DNA of 64,000 nt from Liolophura sinensis (lineage: Eukaryota > Mollusca > Polyplacophora > Chitonida > Chitonidae), in the NCBI RefSeq assembly GCF_032854445.1, contig NC_088297.1, positions 23,137,127 to 23,201,126 of the forward strand. The letters are read 5' to 3'. How positions within the stretch are numbered: position 1 is the first letter of the stretch; each line of letters opens with the position of its first letter. The notes under the pieces were generated by a model. That model worked only from the letters and a program-made list of their open reading frames with translations, ran no database searches and was not told the DNA's origin. The translations under genes were made by a program, and so were the position numbers. Shown here in pieces: positions 1 to 11,200 of the stretch.

Positions 1-501
1 GAAGAAGAGATCCTGGCACTCAACGGGGTTCAATTCCAACTAGGCCTCAGGGTTCAGTTGCGAAAGAGCAACGCCGATGGCAGTGAAGAGTATACCAGCC
101 CAGTACTACACAACAAACAGGAGGCCCTCTTAGAGGCCGGTGACATTGACGGGGCTCTAGAAAAGGCCTTCCCCACCATCCAGGAGGTGCTAGAAAAATG
201 GACACAGCGAGGGTCAGGGTGGGTTGTCAATAGCGTGCAAACACTCTGGCTTGACATTGCAAGGTATCAGCCACTGAGAGGCGGGTCCTACATCCCCCTA
301 CCCGCAGCTGTGAGTAACAAGAAAGCAGTCATCGGTGTGAAGAACAAAGACGACGACTGCCTCCGATGGGCACTCCGGTCTACCTTATTTCCAGCCGCCG
401 GGCACCCTCAGAGACCAACAAAGTACCCCACCAATGATGGTCTTGACTTTTGGGGGATCGACACCCCCACGCCCATCTCTCAGATCCCTAAAGTGGAGTA
501 A
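1..501 (+). pseudogene. Polinton DNA polymerase B, N-terminal part (copy 1)
   Basis: The reading frame carries the conserved block found upstream of the exonuclease domain in Polinton polymerases (ARYQPLRGGSYIPLP, then the KNKDDDCLRWALR segment). It is continuous with the window's left edge and nearly identical to the same part of copy 2. It is a fragment of a fossil element. Confidence 0.85.
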
Positions 502-607
502 AAGAACGACCTCGCCATCAACGTGTTCGGGTGGGACAAGGGCGTGATCGTGCACCGCCTCAGCAAGAAGCCCGGCGACATGCCGCGAATCAATCTGCTG
601 CTGATTG

Positions 608-1492
608 ATCATGCAGAAATGTGTCAACCAGTCAATGCCGTTTTAACTCTGTTGAGGTTGACGGCCGCTGCCAAACTCCTCACCTCGTTTTTTGACAGCA
701 TGATATCGGCTAAGCATCCGCGGGAGAATATTGACTATAAGTATTTTGTTCAGTCTTAACATTGAAGGCAGTTATACTGAATTTAGTGTCTTTAAAGATA
801 TAACTTTGAAGAAACTACTGGTTAACAAAACTTCGCCCTGTTTGTGCAGAAAAAATGTATCTTTGTATGGCAGAGGAATAGTTTGTTTTCTGTCGGACAC
901 TCACACGAGGGCCGAATGACTGTTTACAAAAATGGCGTCCCGTGGGAAATGCATATCGAAAAGGTCCATTGCTCTTTGGGAGGACGATTTAAAATCAAGT
1001 TTTGAATTTACGTTGGATGATGGAGGAGAGAAAGTAGTGGCTGTAACATGCAGTCTGCTTACATTTATGTTGTTATTTGAGTGCCTCTGTTCCTAATGAA
1101 TAAATCTGTTGAAATTTTCAACACTGGTTTTAACATCAAACTAAAAAACGCAACTTTGTATCATCAGTTAATAAGGTTTTCTCATATGTTTATCATATGC
1201 TGAATTATGGTATTCATTTATTGTGTCCTGTTGCCTGATTGTTAGATGGCACTTGTGACAAGGGCTCGCCATCAATAAAAGTCGATTTAGGTTAATTTGT
1301 CACCAAACCGTTTGTGTTTAAAGTTTTGATAAATCTAAATATTAAAAGAGTTAAACTGAATTTTAGTTGTTTCTTACATGTATATACATTTATTTTGAGA
1401 ATTTTCGTTTTGACTCTTTGGGCTCTCGCAAATGGCAGTAGTGGGAGTCCACCTGGACTCTCGCGTCTCCGCACGAAATTCTGACCCTGGAA
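608..1492. other. Unrecognised sequence lying inside Polinton copy 1
   Basis: Homology between the two Polinton copies stops near 607 and resumes near 1493. The stretch between is unrelated to copy 2 and is AT-rich after 760. I see no terminal repeats, no recognisable protein and no SINE tail in it. It may be an unrelated insertion or a piece of host DNA. Confidence 0.5.
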
Positions 1493-3655
1493 CGCCCCGT
1501 GGAATACAGAGGCCCTAACGCGACAGAACACTTCCTCAGAGCTCTCCAACAGGAGGAGCGGGAAATCAAAAATGTTCTAGCCAACCTTATACCCATGAAT
1601 ATGACTCCCCAGGACTGGCAGGCCCACAACAATGTGTGTGAGAAGCCTCTAGGCGCCGATTCTGTGCGCGATCACTGCCATATCACCGGCAAGTACAGAG
1701 GCGCGGCCCATAACGCATGCAACCTAAAGTTGCGGCTGGGTCCCAAGACAGCCATACCAGTAGTCTTCCACAACCTACGGGGCTACGACGGGCACCTCCT
1801 GATGCAGGCCATAAAGTAAGGCGGAGGGCCGCATCTCCTGCATCCCCAACAGCACGGAAAAGTACATCTCCTTCTCACTGGGGCAGCTCCGCTTCATCGA
1901 CAGCATTCAATTCTTACCGACTTCCCTTGACAATCTGGTAGAGACCGGAGGCTTTCCACATCACAGCCCTGTATGAGCCCGCCGAAGAAAAATGAAAGCT
2001 ACTCATGCGTAAGGGTGTCTACCCCTGTGAGTATATGGACTCCTGGGAGCGCTTCGACGAGTCAAGCCTCCCACCCAAAGAGGCTTTCTACAGTAATCTC
2101 AAAGTCAGAGGCATTAGCGATGAAGACTACATCCACGCTCAACAGGTATGGAAGGTATTTGACTGCACCAATCTGGGAGACTACACAGGCCTTTACTGCT
2201 GCACAGACGTGCTCCTGTAGGCCGATGTGTTTGAGGCCTTCCGGAAGACGGCAGTATGGATTGGACCCTGCACACTACTTTACGAGCCCAGGTCTCTCGT
2301 GGGATGTGCTGTTCAAGAAGACCGGGGTAGAGCTGGAGCTGTTGACAGACTACAACCAACATCTCTTCATTGAGAAGGGGTTGCGCGGAGGTATCTTCAT
2401 GGTAAGTAAGCGATACGCCAAAGCCAATAATCCGCAGGTGGAGGGATACAACCCAGAAAGTCCAAACAGCTACATCCAATACCTAGACGCCAATACCTTC
2501 CAATGGGCGGCTTCCAGTGGGTAGATGACGCACGGCGTCTCGGCGAAACGATTGCTACCCACCCCCACGACAGTCCTTCAGGTTACATCCTCGAGGTCGA
2601 CCTAGAGTATCCGGCCGGCCTACATAACGCACATAACTGGTGGTCCAGAAGGAGTGGATGTCAGGCTATCAGCACGGCCTTCTCGGTAGGTCTACCGAGG
2701 TCGAAAAGCTGGTCCCCAACCTCCGCAACAAGGAACGGTACGTCCTGCACTACCGGAACCTACAGCTGTATCTATCTCTGGGAATGTTCACCGGGCCCTG
2801 AGATTCGCCCAGAGCCCTTGGATGGAACCCTATATCAGGATGAACACCAAGCTCCGAAAAACGGCAACGAGTAAATTCGAGAAGGACCTGTACAAGGTAA
2901 TGAACAACTCGGTCTTCGGAAAAATCATGGAGAACCTTCGGAAGCGTGTGGACGTCAAGCTGGTATGCTCTGGAGAAGACGATAAGATCCGGCGCTTGAT
3001 AGCCAGCCCGAGCTTCGCACGGGCGAACATATTTGATGATGACCTCGCAGCGTTTCAGATGCACAAGACCCGTCTAGTCCTAAACCGACCTATCTACGTG
3101 GGCATGAGCATTCTAGATCTCTCCAAGCACCTGATGTACGACTTCTACTACAACCACATGAAGGCCCAGTACGGAGAGCGCTGCCAGCTCCTCTACGCTG
3201 ACACGAATAGTTTGCTACTCGAGATTCAGACTGAGGATGTTTATAGGGATATGGCTGAGAATGCAAACCTGTACGACACCTCAGATTACCCACAAGACCA
3301 CCCCCTGCACAGCGTAGCAAATATGAAGGACAAGTGCGCGGGGCGGCAGATCGCCGAATGCATGAATCGTCTGCGCCCCAAGATGTACTCCATTCTGGAG
3401 GCAGGTGGAGCCAACATTAAGAAGGCCAAGGGCGTGAAAAAGGGAGTTGTGGAAAAGCGCACCCGCCATAAGCAGTACAAAGAGGCCCTCTTCGAGAAAA
3501 AGATCTTCCAACGCAGTATGGACGTGCTGCGATCAGAGCGCCACCATATCTATGGGCAGCACCTGAATAAGGTCTCACTGTCCCCCTTCGATAGTAAGCG
3601 CTGGATAGCCGAAGATTGTGTCCACACTTTGGCTCACGGCCATGCGCCTCCTTGA
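1493..3655 (+). pseudogene. Polinton DNA polymerase B, exonuclease to palm parts (copy 1)
   Basis: Separate reading-frame pieces show the zinc-motif/exonuclease segment (RDHCHITGKYRGAAHNACN, about 1660-1720) followed by a long palm/thumb segment from 2822 (MNNSVFGKIMEN near 2900, a YAD-type palm motif near 3200, KKAKGVKKGVV near 3420). The order is that of a protein-primed Polinton polymerase. It is broken into several pieces; the catalytic function is known for the family and not implied here. Confidence 0.85.
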
Positions 3656-3664
3656 CGGCAGGAT

Positions 3665-3940
3665 GGGACTTCGAGGAACTACCGTAGAAGCCCATCCGGG
3701 GAAAGTTGAGTATCAGGAGGCACTATAAGCAACTCCTCACGAACGAATCCCCGTCGCGAACCATCTGACGTATCGTCTAGATAGTACAGCACGGGTTCAT
3801 TAGGCTTTGTGACAGAGCGCCCAAGCCGATATATCTCTAGAGACCAGACATGGTCAGTCGCGCGACGGCGGTCGCCCTCCAACTCTCCAGGCTGATAGAG
3901 ATAACGAGCGCCAACACCCTCAGGGATCTTCCGCTCATTA
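3665..3940 (-). pseudogene. Polinton integrase, C-terminal part (copy 1)
   Basis: The minus strand matches the C-terminal half of the integrase of copy 2 (20044-20622), including the SLEIYRLGRSVT segment. It lies tail to tail with the polymerase, as in copy 2. Fossil fragment. Confidence 0.7.
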
Positions 3941-3944
3941 AGTA

Positions 3945-4410
3945 CCAGCGCAGTGTCTTAGCCGCCGAGGCCCTTGATTCGGCCATGCTTACGGCCGGTT
4001 TGGGACTAGGGGTTGCAGGTGTGGGACTACTCACAACAATAATTGCAGCCCCTGCTGTCTTGGCTATGGAAGCTGCGGCCATAGCTTGCGGTGTCTTAAA
4101 TACCGCCGTAAAATTCGTTAGCCGCCGACTTCACGCAAAGGCCAAGAAACATAACGATATACGGCTGAGGCTAAACTTAACAGCATCTGTGCGCAGGTAT
4201 CTACGGCATTATCTGATGGTGTTATTTCGGACGTAGAGTACACGCAAGTCGTTCAGGAACACCAGAACTACTCTGATCCAAAGCAGGAGACAGTGGTAAG
4301 TCTCGTAAGACATTCACCGCCGTAGAGATCGATGAAAGCTCGAAAAACAGCTTATAGATCTTGGCCGAAAACTAGCTCGGCAAGAGCTGAAAAACGCTCT
4401 TTCCGAATGA
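3945..4410 (+). pseudogene. Polinton coiled-coil/hydrophobic protein, part (copy 1)
   Basis: This matches 26610-27057 of copy 2: an Ala/Gly-rich hydrophobic stretch (GLGLGVAGVGLLTTIIAAP) followed by a charged helical tail. The same protein type recurs in Polintons of corals and molluscs, from memory of such sequences; its role in the particle is unknown to me. Fossil fragment. Confidence 0.6.
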
Positions 4411-4421
4411 TGTTCTAAGGG

Positions 4422-4670
4422 TTAGGGTTGTTGCCTCATTAGCTCGGGCAACAGCCCGTTTTCATAATACTGCCGGATTGGCTCGGGGTGATCCACCGAA
4501 GCGCACACGTCGTTGGTGAAGAGCTTCAGCACGAGCAGCCGGCCCGCATTGACGCGTCTGTCTTCAAACATGCTGTGGGTGACTTTTTTGTAGCCTCGCA
4601 AGTCTTGCACTGTGCCGACTAACTTCGCCCAAATAGGCTGGCTGGTCGTTTCCATCGCGGGAGATCCCAT
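4422..4670 (-). CDS. Small ORF of the Polinton copy, unknown function
   Basis: An 82-codon minus-strand frame just inside the terminal repeat is preserved almost unchanged at 27069-27302 in copy 2. Preservation in both copies suggests it belongs to the element. I do not recognise the product. Confidence 0.4.
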   Translation of the reverse strand: MGSPAMETTSQPIWAKLVGTVQDLRGYKKVTHSMFEDRRVNAGRLLVLKLFTNDVCASVDHPEPIRQYYENGLLPELMRQQP

Positions 4671-4696
4671 GATTATTCATTGTATTCGCTGTATAC

Positions 4697-4813
4697 CTAA
4701 TAAGAAATTTCTATAGCGGCCAGACCCTCCGCTGGGGGGGCTGGGGGCCTCTATTTTGTTCTGGGGAGGGCCCAGGGGGAGGGTGTGCCAGAACTCCTAT
4801 TCTGTATACTACT
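4697..4813. repeat. Right terminal inverted repeat of Polinton copy 1
   Basis: This sequence matches the right terminal repeat of copy 2 (27344-27459) and, inverted, its left one (17548-17662). It ends in GTATACTACT at 4813, which I take as the element's end. Confidence 0.85.
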
Positions 4814-5279
4814 CGTTCAGCGAATTTCAGGGGGAATAACTCTGGGCCGCTTGTTGACACGACTATAGACGGGGAACAGCCTTTGGCACTGCATGGCTAA
4901 ACGAAGCCAACCTGTTTAAGTTGGTATAACCGAACACTCACTGAAGTATAAACACATGCCATATTTCGTACTATGAATGGTTCAATTTTCGATACATGAG
5001 ACCCCTAGGTGAACTGCTTTCGCAGTGGCACAGCGAGTGCTACATAACCGTATGCCTCCAAGTTATCAGCTTATTTTTTGACCTATATGTTGCCTTACAC
5101 GATTCTGCGGTCATATTCTCTGGATTTGGTGCCTTTTCTATGTAAATTGGAATAAAACAATAATTATTGGACATCATAGATGGCACTGTATTGCTCTTCT
5201 AAGCCCACTCACGTGTGTGGTAAAGTCCAGTTTTCCTACTTTTATTTTGCAGCAGTGAGACCAGCAACAAGGCGTAAGT
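4814..5279. other. Upstream region of the RBM46-like gene
   Basis: No gene is visible here. A pyrimidine-rich stretch ending in TTTGCAG at 5251 precedes the coding exon, so the coding exon probably begins at about 5252 and a non-coding first exon may lie further upstream. I see no convincing TATA box. The Polinton terminus is only about 470 bp from the start codon. Confidence 0.4.
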
Positions 5280-8200
5280 ATGGCATCCGCGGAGAAGGCT
5301 TTGCCGTATCATGTGACCTGGGCGCCAAACGAAGCCTTGCTGAAACTTATGGAAAGAACAGGATACACCATATGGCATAAAAAAGGGCAAAGAAAGTACG
5401 GCGGTCCACCTCCCGACTGGGAAAGCCCGCCTCCTTTAAAGGGTTGCGAACTTTACATCGGAGGTATTCCAAGAGACTGTTATGAAGACGAGCTTGTTCC
5501 AGTATTTGAGAAGATAGGGAAGATTTACGAACTGAAACTCATAATGAGCTACCTCTCTGGATCCCATAGAGGATATGGATTTGTTATATACACTAATGAA
5601 GAACACGCGAATCAAGCGGTAAAGGAGCTTAACAACTACGAAATTCGTAAAGGCCAGCTCTTGGGTGTTTGCAAATCTGCCGTAAGTCATGTAATTTCCA
5701 CTATAGAAGCTTTATTGGTTGTCTCTTCGTTGCAAATTAAAACACATTTAATTGCCAATGTAGACAGCACCAGACGTCGGAAATATTGGTTGGTTAGTTG
5801 TAAAATTCACGAGTAGGTATCACAGTCCAAACAAATTTGACCAAATTTGAATTTATGTAAGCCGTTATTTGAAAAGTTATAATTGAACTAAAGTTTTTTG
5901 TATCAAAGGGGTATTTTGTGAGGGTGGATATGTGTAAAATGTTGCGTAACTTCTTGAAATTTCTTATCGTCTGCTCTTTCATTTTCTGTCACGAGAAGGT
6001 GGTGTGTGCGCGCGCGCGCGCAACATTTCTTACAACAAGTGATTTCTTTTGTGTGGGATGCTGCGGTAATAATTAATATGGTCACTTATGGCTTAAAAGC
6101 ACTGATGCATCGTCATCTTGTCCATTAATATTGTGCATATTTGTATGACTGGAATAATATTTATGTTGTGCATATTTGTATTACAGAGGAGAGTTTTGTA
6201 CGTGGGGAACCTTACGTCGAGAATTACAGAAGACAAAATTAGAGAGCTGTGCAGTCAAGTTGTGGGAAGAGACAATGTTGTGGAAAGAGTAAAGAAGATA
6301 AGAGGTTTTGCATTCATTCATTTTAGAGACAGAGATGATGCTATTATGGCCATGACTAAACTTAATGGTGAGAAAAATTATTTATTTTGGAGTTGTGTTG
6401 ATTGGTTTTGGATAAATACAAAATGCATTAATGGAAGTATATTTCTTCTATCGGTAGGCGAATGTAGTTTTTGTGTGCATTTATAGAGTGTGATATATTT
6501 CCATTCTGATAGTTCTGTTTCTGATAAGTAAAAGTTCATTTTCGTTTGTCAGTCGCATGTGGCACATTATTATTTTTTAACTAGTTTTTCACTTGATTGA
6601 TGTTTACAGAAAATTACATGATAGAATATCCACCAACATCTAAGGGAGAGTATTTGGAAAACATGCTAACTCGAGTAATTAAGATGAAACAGTGAATAAC
6701 TGACACATCGCTTGCCTATAGGATGTTTAATACTCCAACTACGTACAGGAAGTGGCTCACAATTATGGGACAGACTTGCATATATTTACAGAAGAGCACA
6801 TACAGTATAAATTCACACTTCAAAGCATAAGGTGTGGGCATTCTCTAGAATATTTGTTTGGATAAATTTCTGTATAAATTGGATTTTATGTTAGCATATT
6901 ATTAACTTAATATCATCCCTCATTCAACATGGATGGGAAGGTCTGCCAGCAACCTGTGAATGGTTGTGGGTTTCCACCAGGCTCTGCCTGGTTTCCTCAT
7001 GCTATAATGCTGTGATATATAAGTGATATATTCTTGAGTACAGCGTAAAAACGGGCCAATCAATAAATCATTCAGCATGAAAAGAAGCTGTTGAACATTA
7101 AATGATCAAATGTTTAAAAGAGGGGAGTTGTTTCAACAGTTACATGTAATAGGCTGAATATTGAACCCGAGCTCCCAGGACCATTTTGCCAGGAATTTTT
7201 TGAGAAAATAAGAAGTTTTCTTGGGAAAAACTCTAGGTAGACTGTATCTGGAACACTTTTTAACTGATGTGTAGCATTTGTACTACGTCCTCATTCTTTC
7301 AAGAAATAAAACTAAAGGAAGATCAAGGTGAGAAGGCATTATATAATAAGTCATATATATTTCTCTCTAGGAATGAATGTTGAAGGCACTTGCATTGAGG
7401 TTGTATGGGCAAAAGGAAGAAATCAGGTAAGAAATGATTTGGTCAATGTTACTGCCACATCGTGAAAGTCATCTCAAATGTGTAATTCAGGACAGCCCAG
7501 CGATCATCCTCTCCCATAGGTTAAGTTTGTCTGTAACATAGTATGTGAAGTAAACTGTGTTAAGTTGGAAGGGTTCAAATGTTTTCATATTGAGAGTTTG
7601 TGGAAGGTATTTGGTCGGGAACCGGGACCTGTCCACATTTTTCCCCCATCAGCTTTCTTTCACCATTGTAAACTCATCTGTCGTGTATGTGTGAAGTAAG
7701 CTTTGCATATAAACACCAAATTATTTATATATATTTATATCTGGTAAATAATTGAATTTTACTACTGATGAAAATTCTTTATTGCAGGCTAATCAGGACT
7801 GTCACTTGGATGAGGTTGATAGAGCATACAACAGAGGCCAGGAAGCATTGGAATCTTGGAAGCAGAAAGAAGTATCATATGTCAGGGTAAGAGTTCCTCA
7901 TATGGTAGGACAGGGGGCTCTGTTATGTCAGGGTAAGAGTTCCTCGTATGTTAAGGTAGGGGGTTCTCATATATCTGTAGGGGGTTCTCATATATGTGGG
8001 TAGGAGGTTCTCATATGTCAGGGTAAGAGTTCCTCATATGTCAGGGTAGTGGGCTCTGTTATATCAGGGTAAGAGTTCCTCGTATGTCAGGGTAGTTGGC
8101 TCTTTTATGTCAGGGTAAGAGTTCCTCATATGTTAAGGTAGGGGGTTCTCATATATCTGGGTAGGAGGTTCTCATATGTCAGGGTAAGAGTTCCTCATAT

Positions 8201-11200
8201 GTCAGGGTAGTGGGCTCTGTTATGTCAGGGTAAGAGTTCCTCATATGTTAAGGTAGGGGGTTCTCATATATCTGGGTAGGAGGTTCTCATATGTCAGGGT
8301 AAGAGTTCCTCATATGTCAGGGTAGTGGGCTCTGTTATATCAGGGTAAGAGTTCCTCGTATGTCAGGGTAGTGGGCTCTGTTATGTCAGGGTAAGAGTTC
8401 CTCGTATGTTAAGGTAGGGGGTTCTCGTATACCTGGGTAGGGGGTTCCCATATGTCAGGGTAAGAGTTCCTCATATGTTAGGGTAAGGGGTTCTCATATG
8501 TCAGCATAAGAGTTTCTGGTATGTAAGCATAGGGGTTTCAGATCCGGTATGCAAGGGTAGGGAATGCCACTGATGGCTTATGATGTTGAAATTTTCCAGT
8601 GTGTAGTAATATTGAAGGCTCATATGTGTAGTATAGTGCCTTAGCCTTTCGGGCAGTTGATTCAAAAATGATTAGAACTACATGCTAAAAATCTTTAATA
8701 ATAACTTTTTTAATCGGTGTATAATACTATATTCAAGAATTGTCACATTATTCCACCACAATCAGGTTTATGGATGGAGGAAATTGGAGTAAGACCTGGA
8801 TTTGTACATGAATTTATAGGTCAAGTGGAAGCAAGTCAGCTGTTCAACCGTTTGAGCGAATCTGCTTTTATGCATGCTTTGGTTGTATGACAAGTGTACT
8901 TGATACTGTGACAAATTTTTCAGGGCTATGGCTATGATTTTGATCCTAGTTACTCTCCACCATCGTTTTACAACCCGATGTCTCCACCACCCGCAAGGTA
9001 AGAACTATTTTGGCCTGAAATCCACAACTCTGTTCACCCAATATAAGAATACAGATGAGAATCCAGCACAGCAGATGATCTTGCAGTCAGAAAAGAGTTG
9101 TATTCTTGGAATTTTTATAAAAAATCGGTTAGCTTAGAACAATTTTTGAAGAATTAGGAGCATAGGTTGTCATATTCCACCGTGTGTGTCCAGTTTGTCT
9201 TTTTAATATCAGGGTTCTCAGAACTGTCAGATGCTCCGTCATTTGTGTGCTTCAGACCAGGGACAGGATATTTGTCTTTGGTTTTAAATCATTTCAGTTA
9301 TGATCATCTAAGATGAAATCTTAGATAACCTAAGATTATATTTTACCTTATGATTTGTCTGTAATAACTGTAACTGTAAATAAGCATATGTAAGTGGGTT
9401 TTACAAAGTACAGTATTGTAGCTCTCCTGCTGATATGTTAATGGATACAGAGTACAGAGTGAGAACTAGAAAAATGACATGGGCAAGTCTACTTTGGAAA
9501 CTGAAATCCAAAATGAGGTAATGACGGATTTCAGTTGGAAGGTGCTTCACATGGAGCAGAAATATTTGCAAGACTGTGCAAGGCATAGCTTTATTGAAAA
9601 CAGGCGATTTTATTGAATGGTAGGGGCTTGCTTTTTGCCAAGAATTAATGTGAACTTCGTACCACCTGTGACCTGTATTCTTTAATTGTCACTCTGTAGC
9701 TTTCCATTCATCAGCATACATGTAGGAAAGGTACACTACCATATTTAGTGGTTTTGCCATTGTGGCTGATAGAGTCATTTGACGTGAAAGAAGTTGCATT
9801 TATGTGTTATCCATGCAATGTCCTAAAAAAAAAAAAACGTTCTATGAACTTCTTACATGTAAGTATACAAAGAAGCATTAAGTTTCATCAACCGAACCTT
9901 AATAGCTCAATATATTTGATTTTATGTGAACATCTCAGGAGGAAAAGCAGGAAGAAGAAACTTTAAGAAGGCTCAGTCACATAATTTTTACCATGAAATA
10001 GCTTGAATATTTGTGCTTTTTGTACTGTTAGCAGGGGGTTGGCAGAGCAAGGTCCCATGGGCATCAGAAGCCCTGTGGGAGGCCAAGGGATGATGAGTGG
10101 GTGGGGCTTTAGGAAACATCCAGCAGAGGTGTGTATCGTTGTCAATGCAGAAGGTTTCTGGTCCCATATCCCATTAAAAAGTTGCGCATTGCAACATATT
10201 CTGAAGCATGCTTAAAGGACTATGCAGTCATAAAATCTACAATCTGCCTACGCCGTACTAAAACACATGAACCGATTGTGCAATTAACCAGAAGGTGAGT
10301 TAGTTCAGTTTTGTTGAAGATGGGTGTTTGTTTAAACTTTGAAGTAACAGGTAACATACTTAGAAACTAATTCTTATCTAATATTTCCTATACATGTAAT
10401 GAGTTTTGAATTAAATTTCGTTAATCAGGTGTGTTAATAGCCAAAAAAAAATTGGCTGTCTTGTTATCAATGAAAGTTGTCATAATGCAAGGCTCTGTGG
10501 TTAACCTTTGACCATGATTTTGTTTTGTGGAAGAATTTTTGTTTTACTAATTACCTTTAATTTATAGCCTGATTGCCCGAGTGAGGCTTCAGTAAATCAA
10601 GAGTGTCAAAAAGTGTATGCATGTAACGATGTTCACTATAGGTGCTCGATGACCTTTGCCAGAAGAATGGATGGGGAAGTCCTGTATACGAGCTTCAGTC
10701 TCCCATGGTAAGGGATGGAAGTGGTGCCCAACAGCTCTTTTTGTACAAGGTACTACCATAGGTTTCAACAAAATGTTGATAAGAAACTTGTTTGAAGAGA
10801 TAAGAATCAAGTTTTTTTGCTGGAATGTAACTTTTTTTATACACTTAATCATGTCCATGTGTACCAGAAAGAATAAGAAGTAAATTATCTTATAAAAATA
10901 AATAAAAATAATTGATCTGAAGTAAATCGAAAAAAAAGAATTTCGTGGTTGTGATTTATACATGTATGAGTGTCATGTAGAAGTTGATGTTAGACATTTA
11001 CATTGGTAATCTATGGTAAAGTACATTTGTCTTTCAGATCACCATACCAGCTCTCGGTACTCGGTTTCCAAATCCTAACCCATTTACCCCAATTAAACTG
11101 TGTTCTACTGTTGAGGAGGCAAAGGTTTTTGCAGCAGAGTACACTTTGATGCAGTTAGGTGTGCCTCTTGAAGGTAAAGTTAGTGTCCAGAGAAAAAAGG

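Larger units (their letters stand above)
1..4813 (+). mobile_element. Polinton/Maverick-like element, copy 1 (truncated by window edge, broken)
   Basis: This is the right-hand part of a Polinton-type virus-like element; its left end lies outside the window. In order it holds pieces of a protein-primed family B DNA polymerase (plus strand, 1-605 and 1493-3655), an integrase C-terminal part (minus, about 3665-3940), part of a coiled-coil/hydrophobic structural-type gene (plus, about 3945-4410), a small minus-strand ORF (4422-4670) and the right terminal inverted repeat. It lacks the capsid and packaging genes found in copy 2. The first 600 bases match 18661-19260 with only about a dozen differences, so the two copies are close relatives. 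It is broken, with roughly ten or more breaks, and should be read as a fossil. Confidence 0.9.

Noticed and set aside
5682-6186. Missing RRM2 exon in intron 1 of the RBM46-like gene
   Set aside because: I looked for RNP-like segments in all frames and found none; exon 1 joins the RRM3 exon in phase without it.
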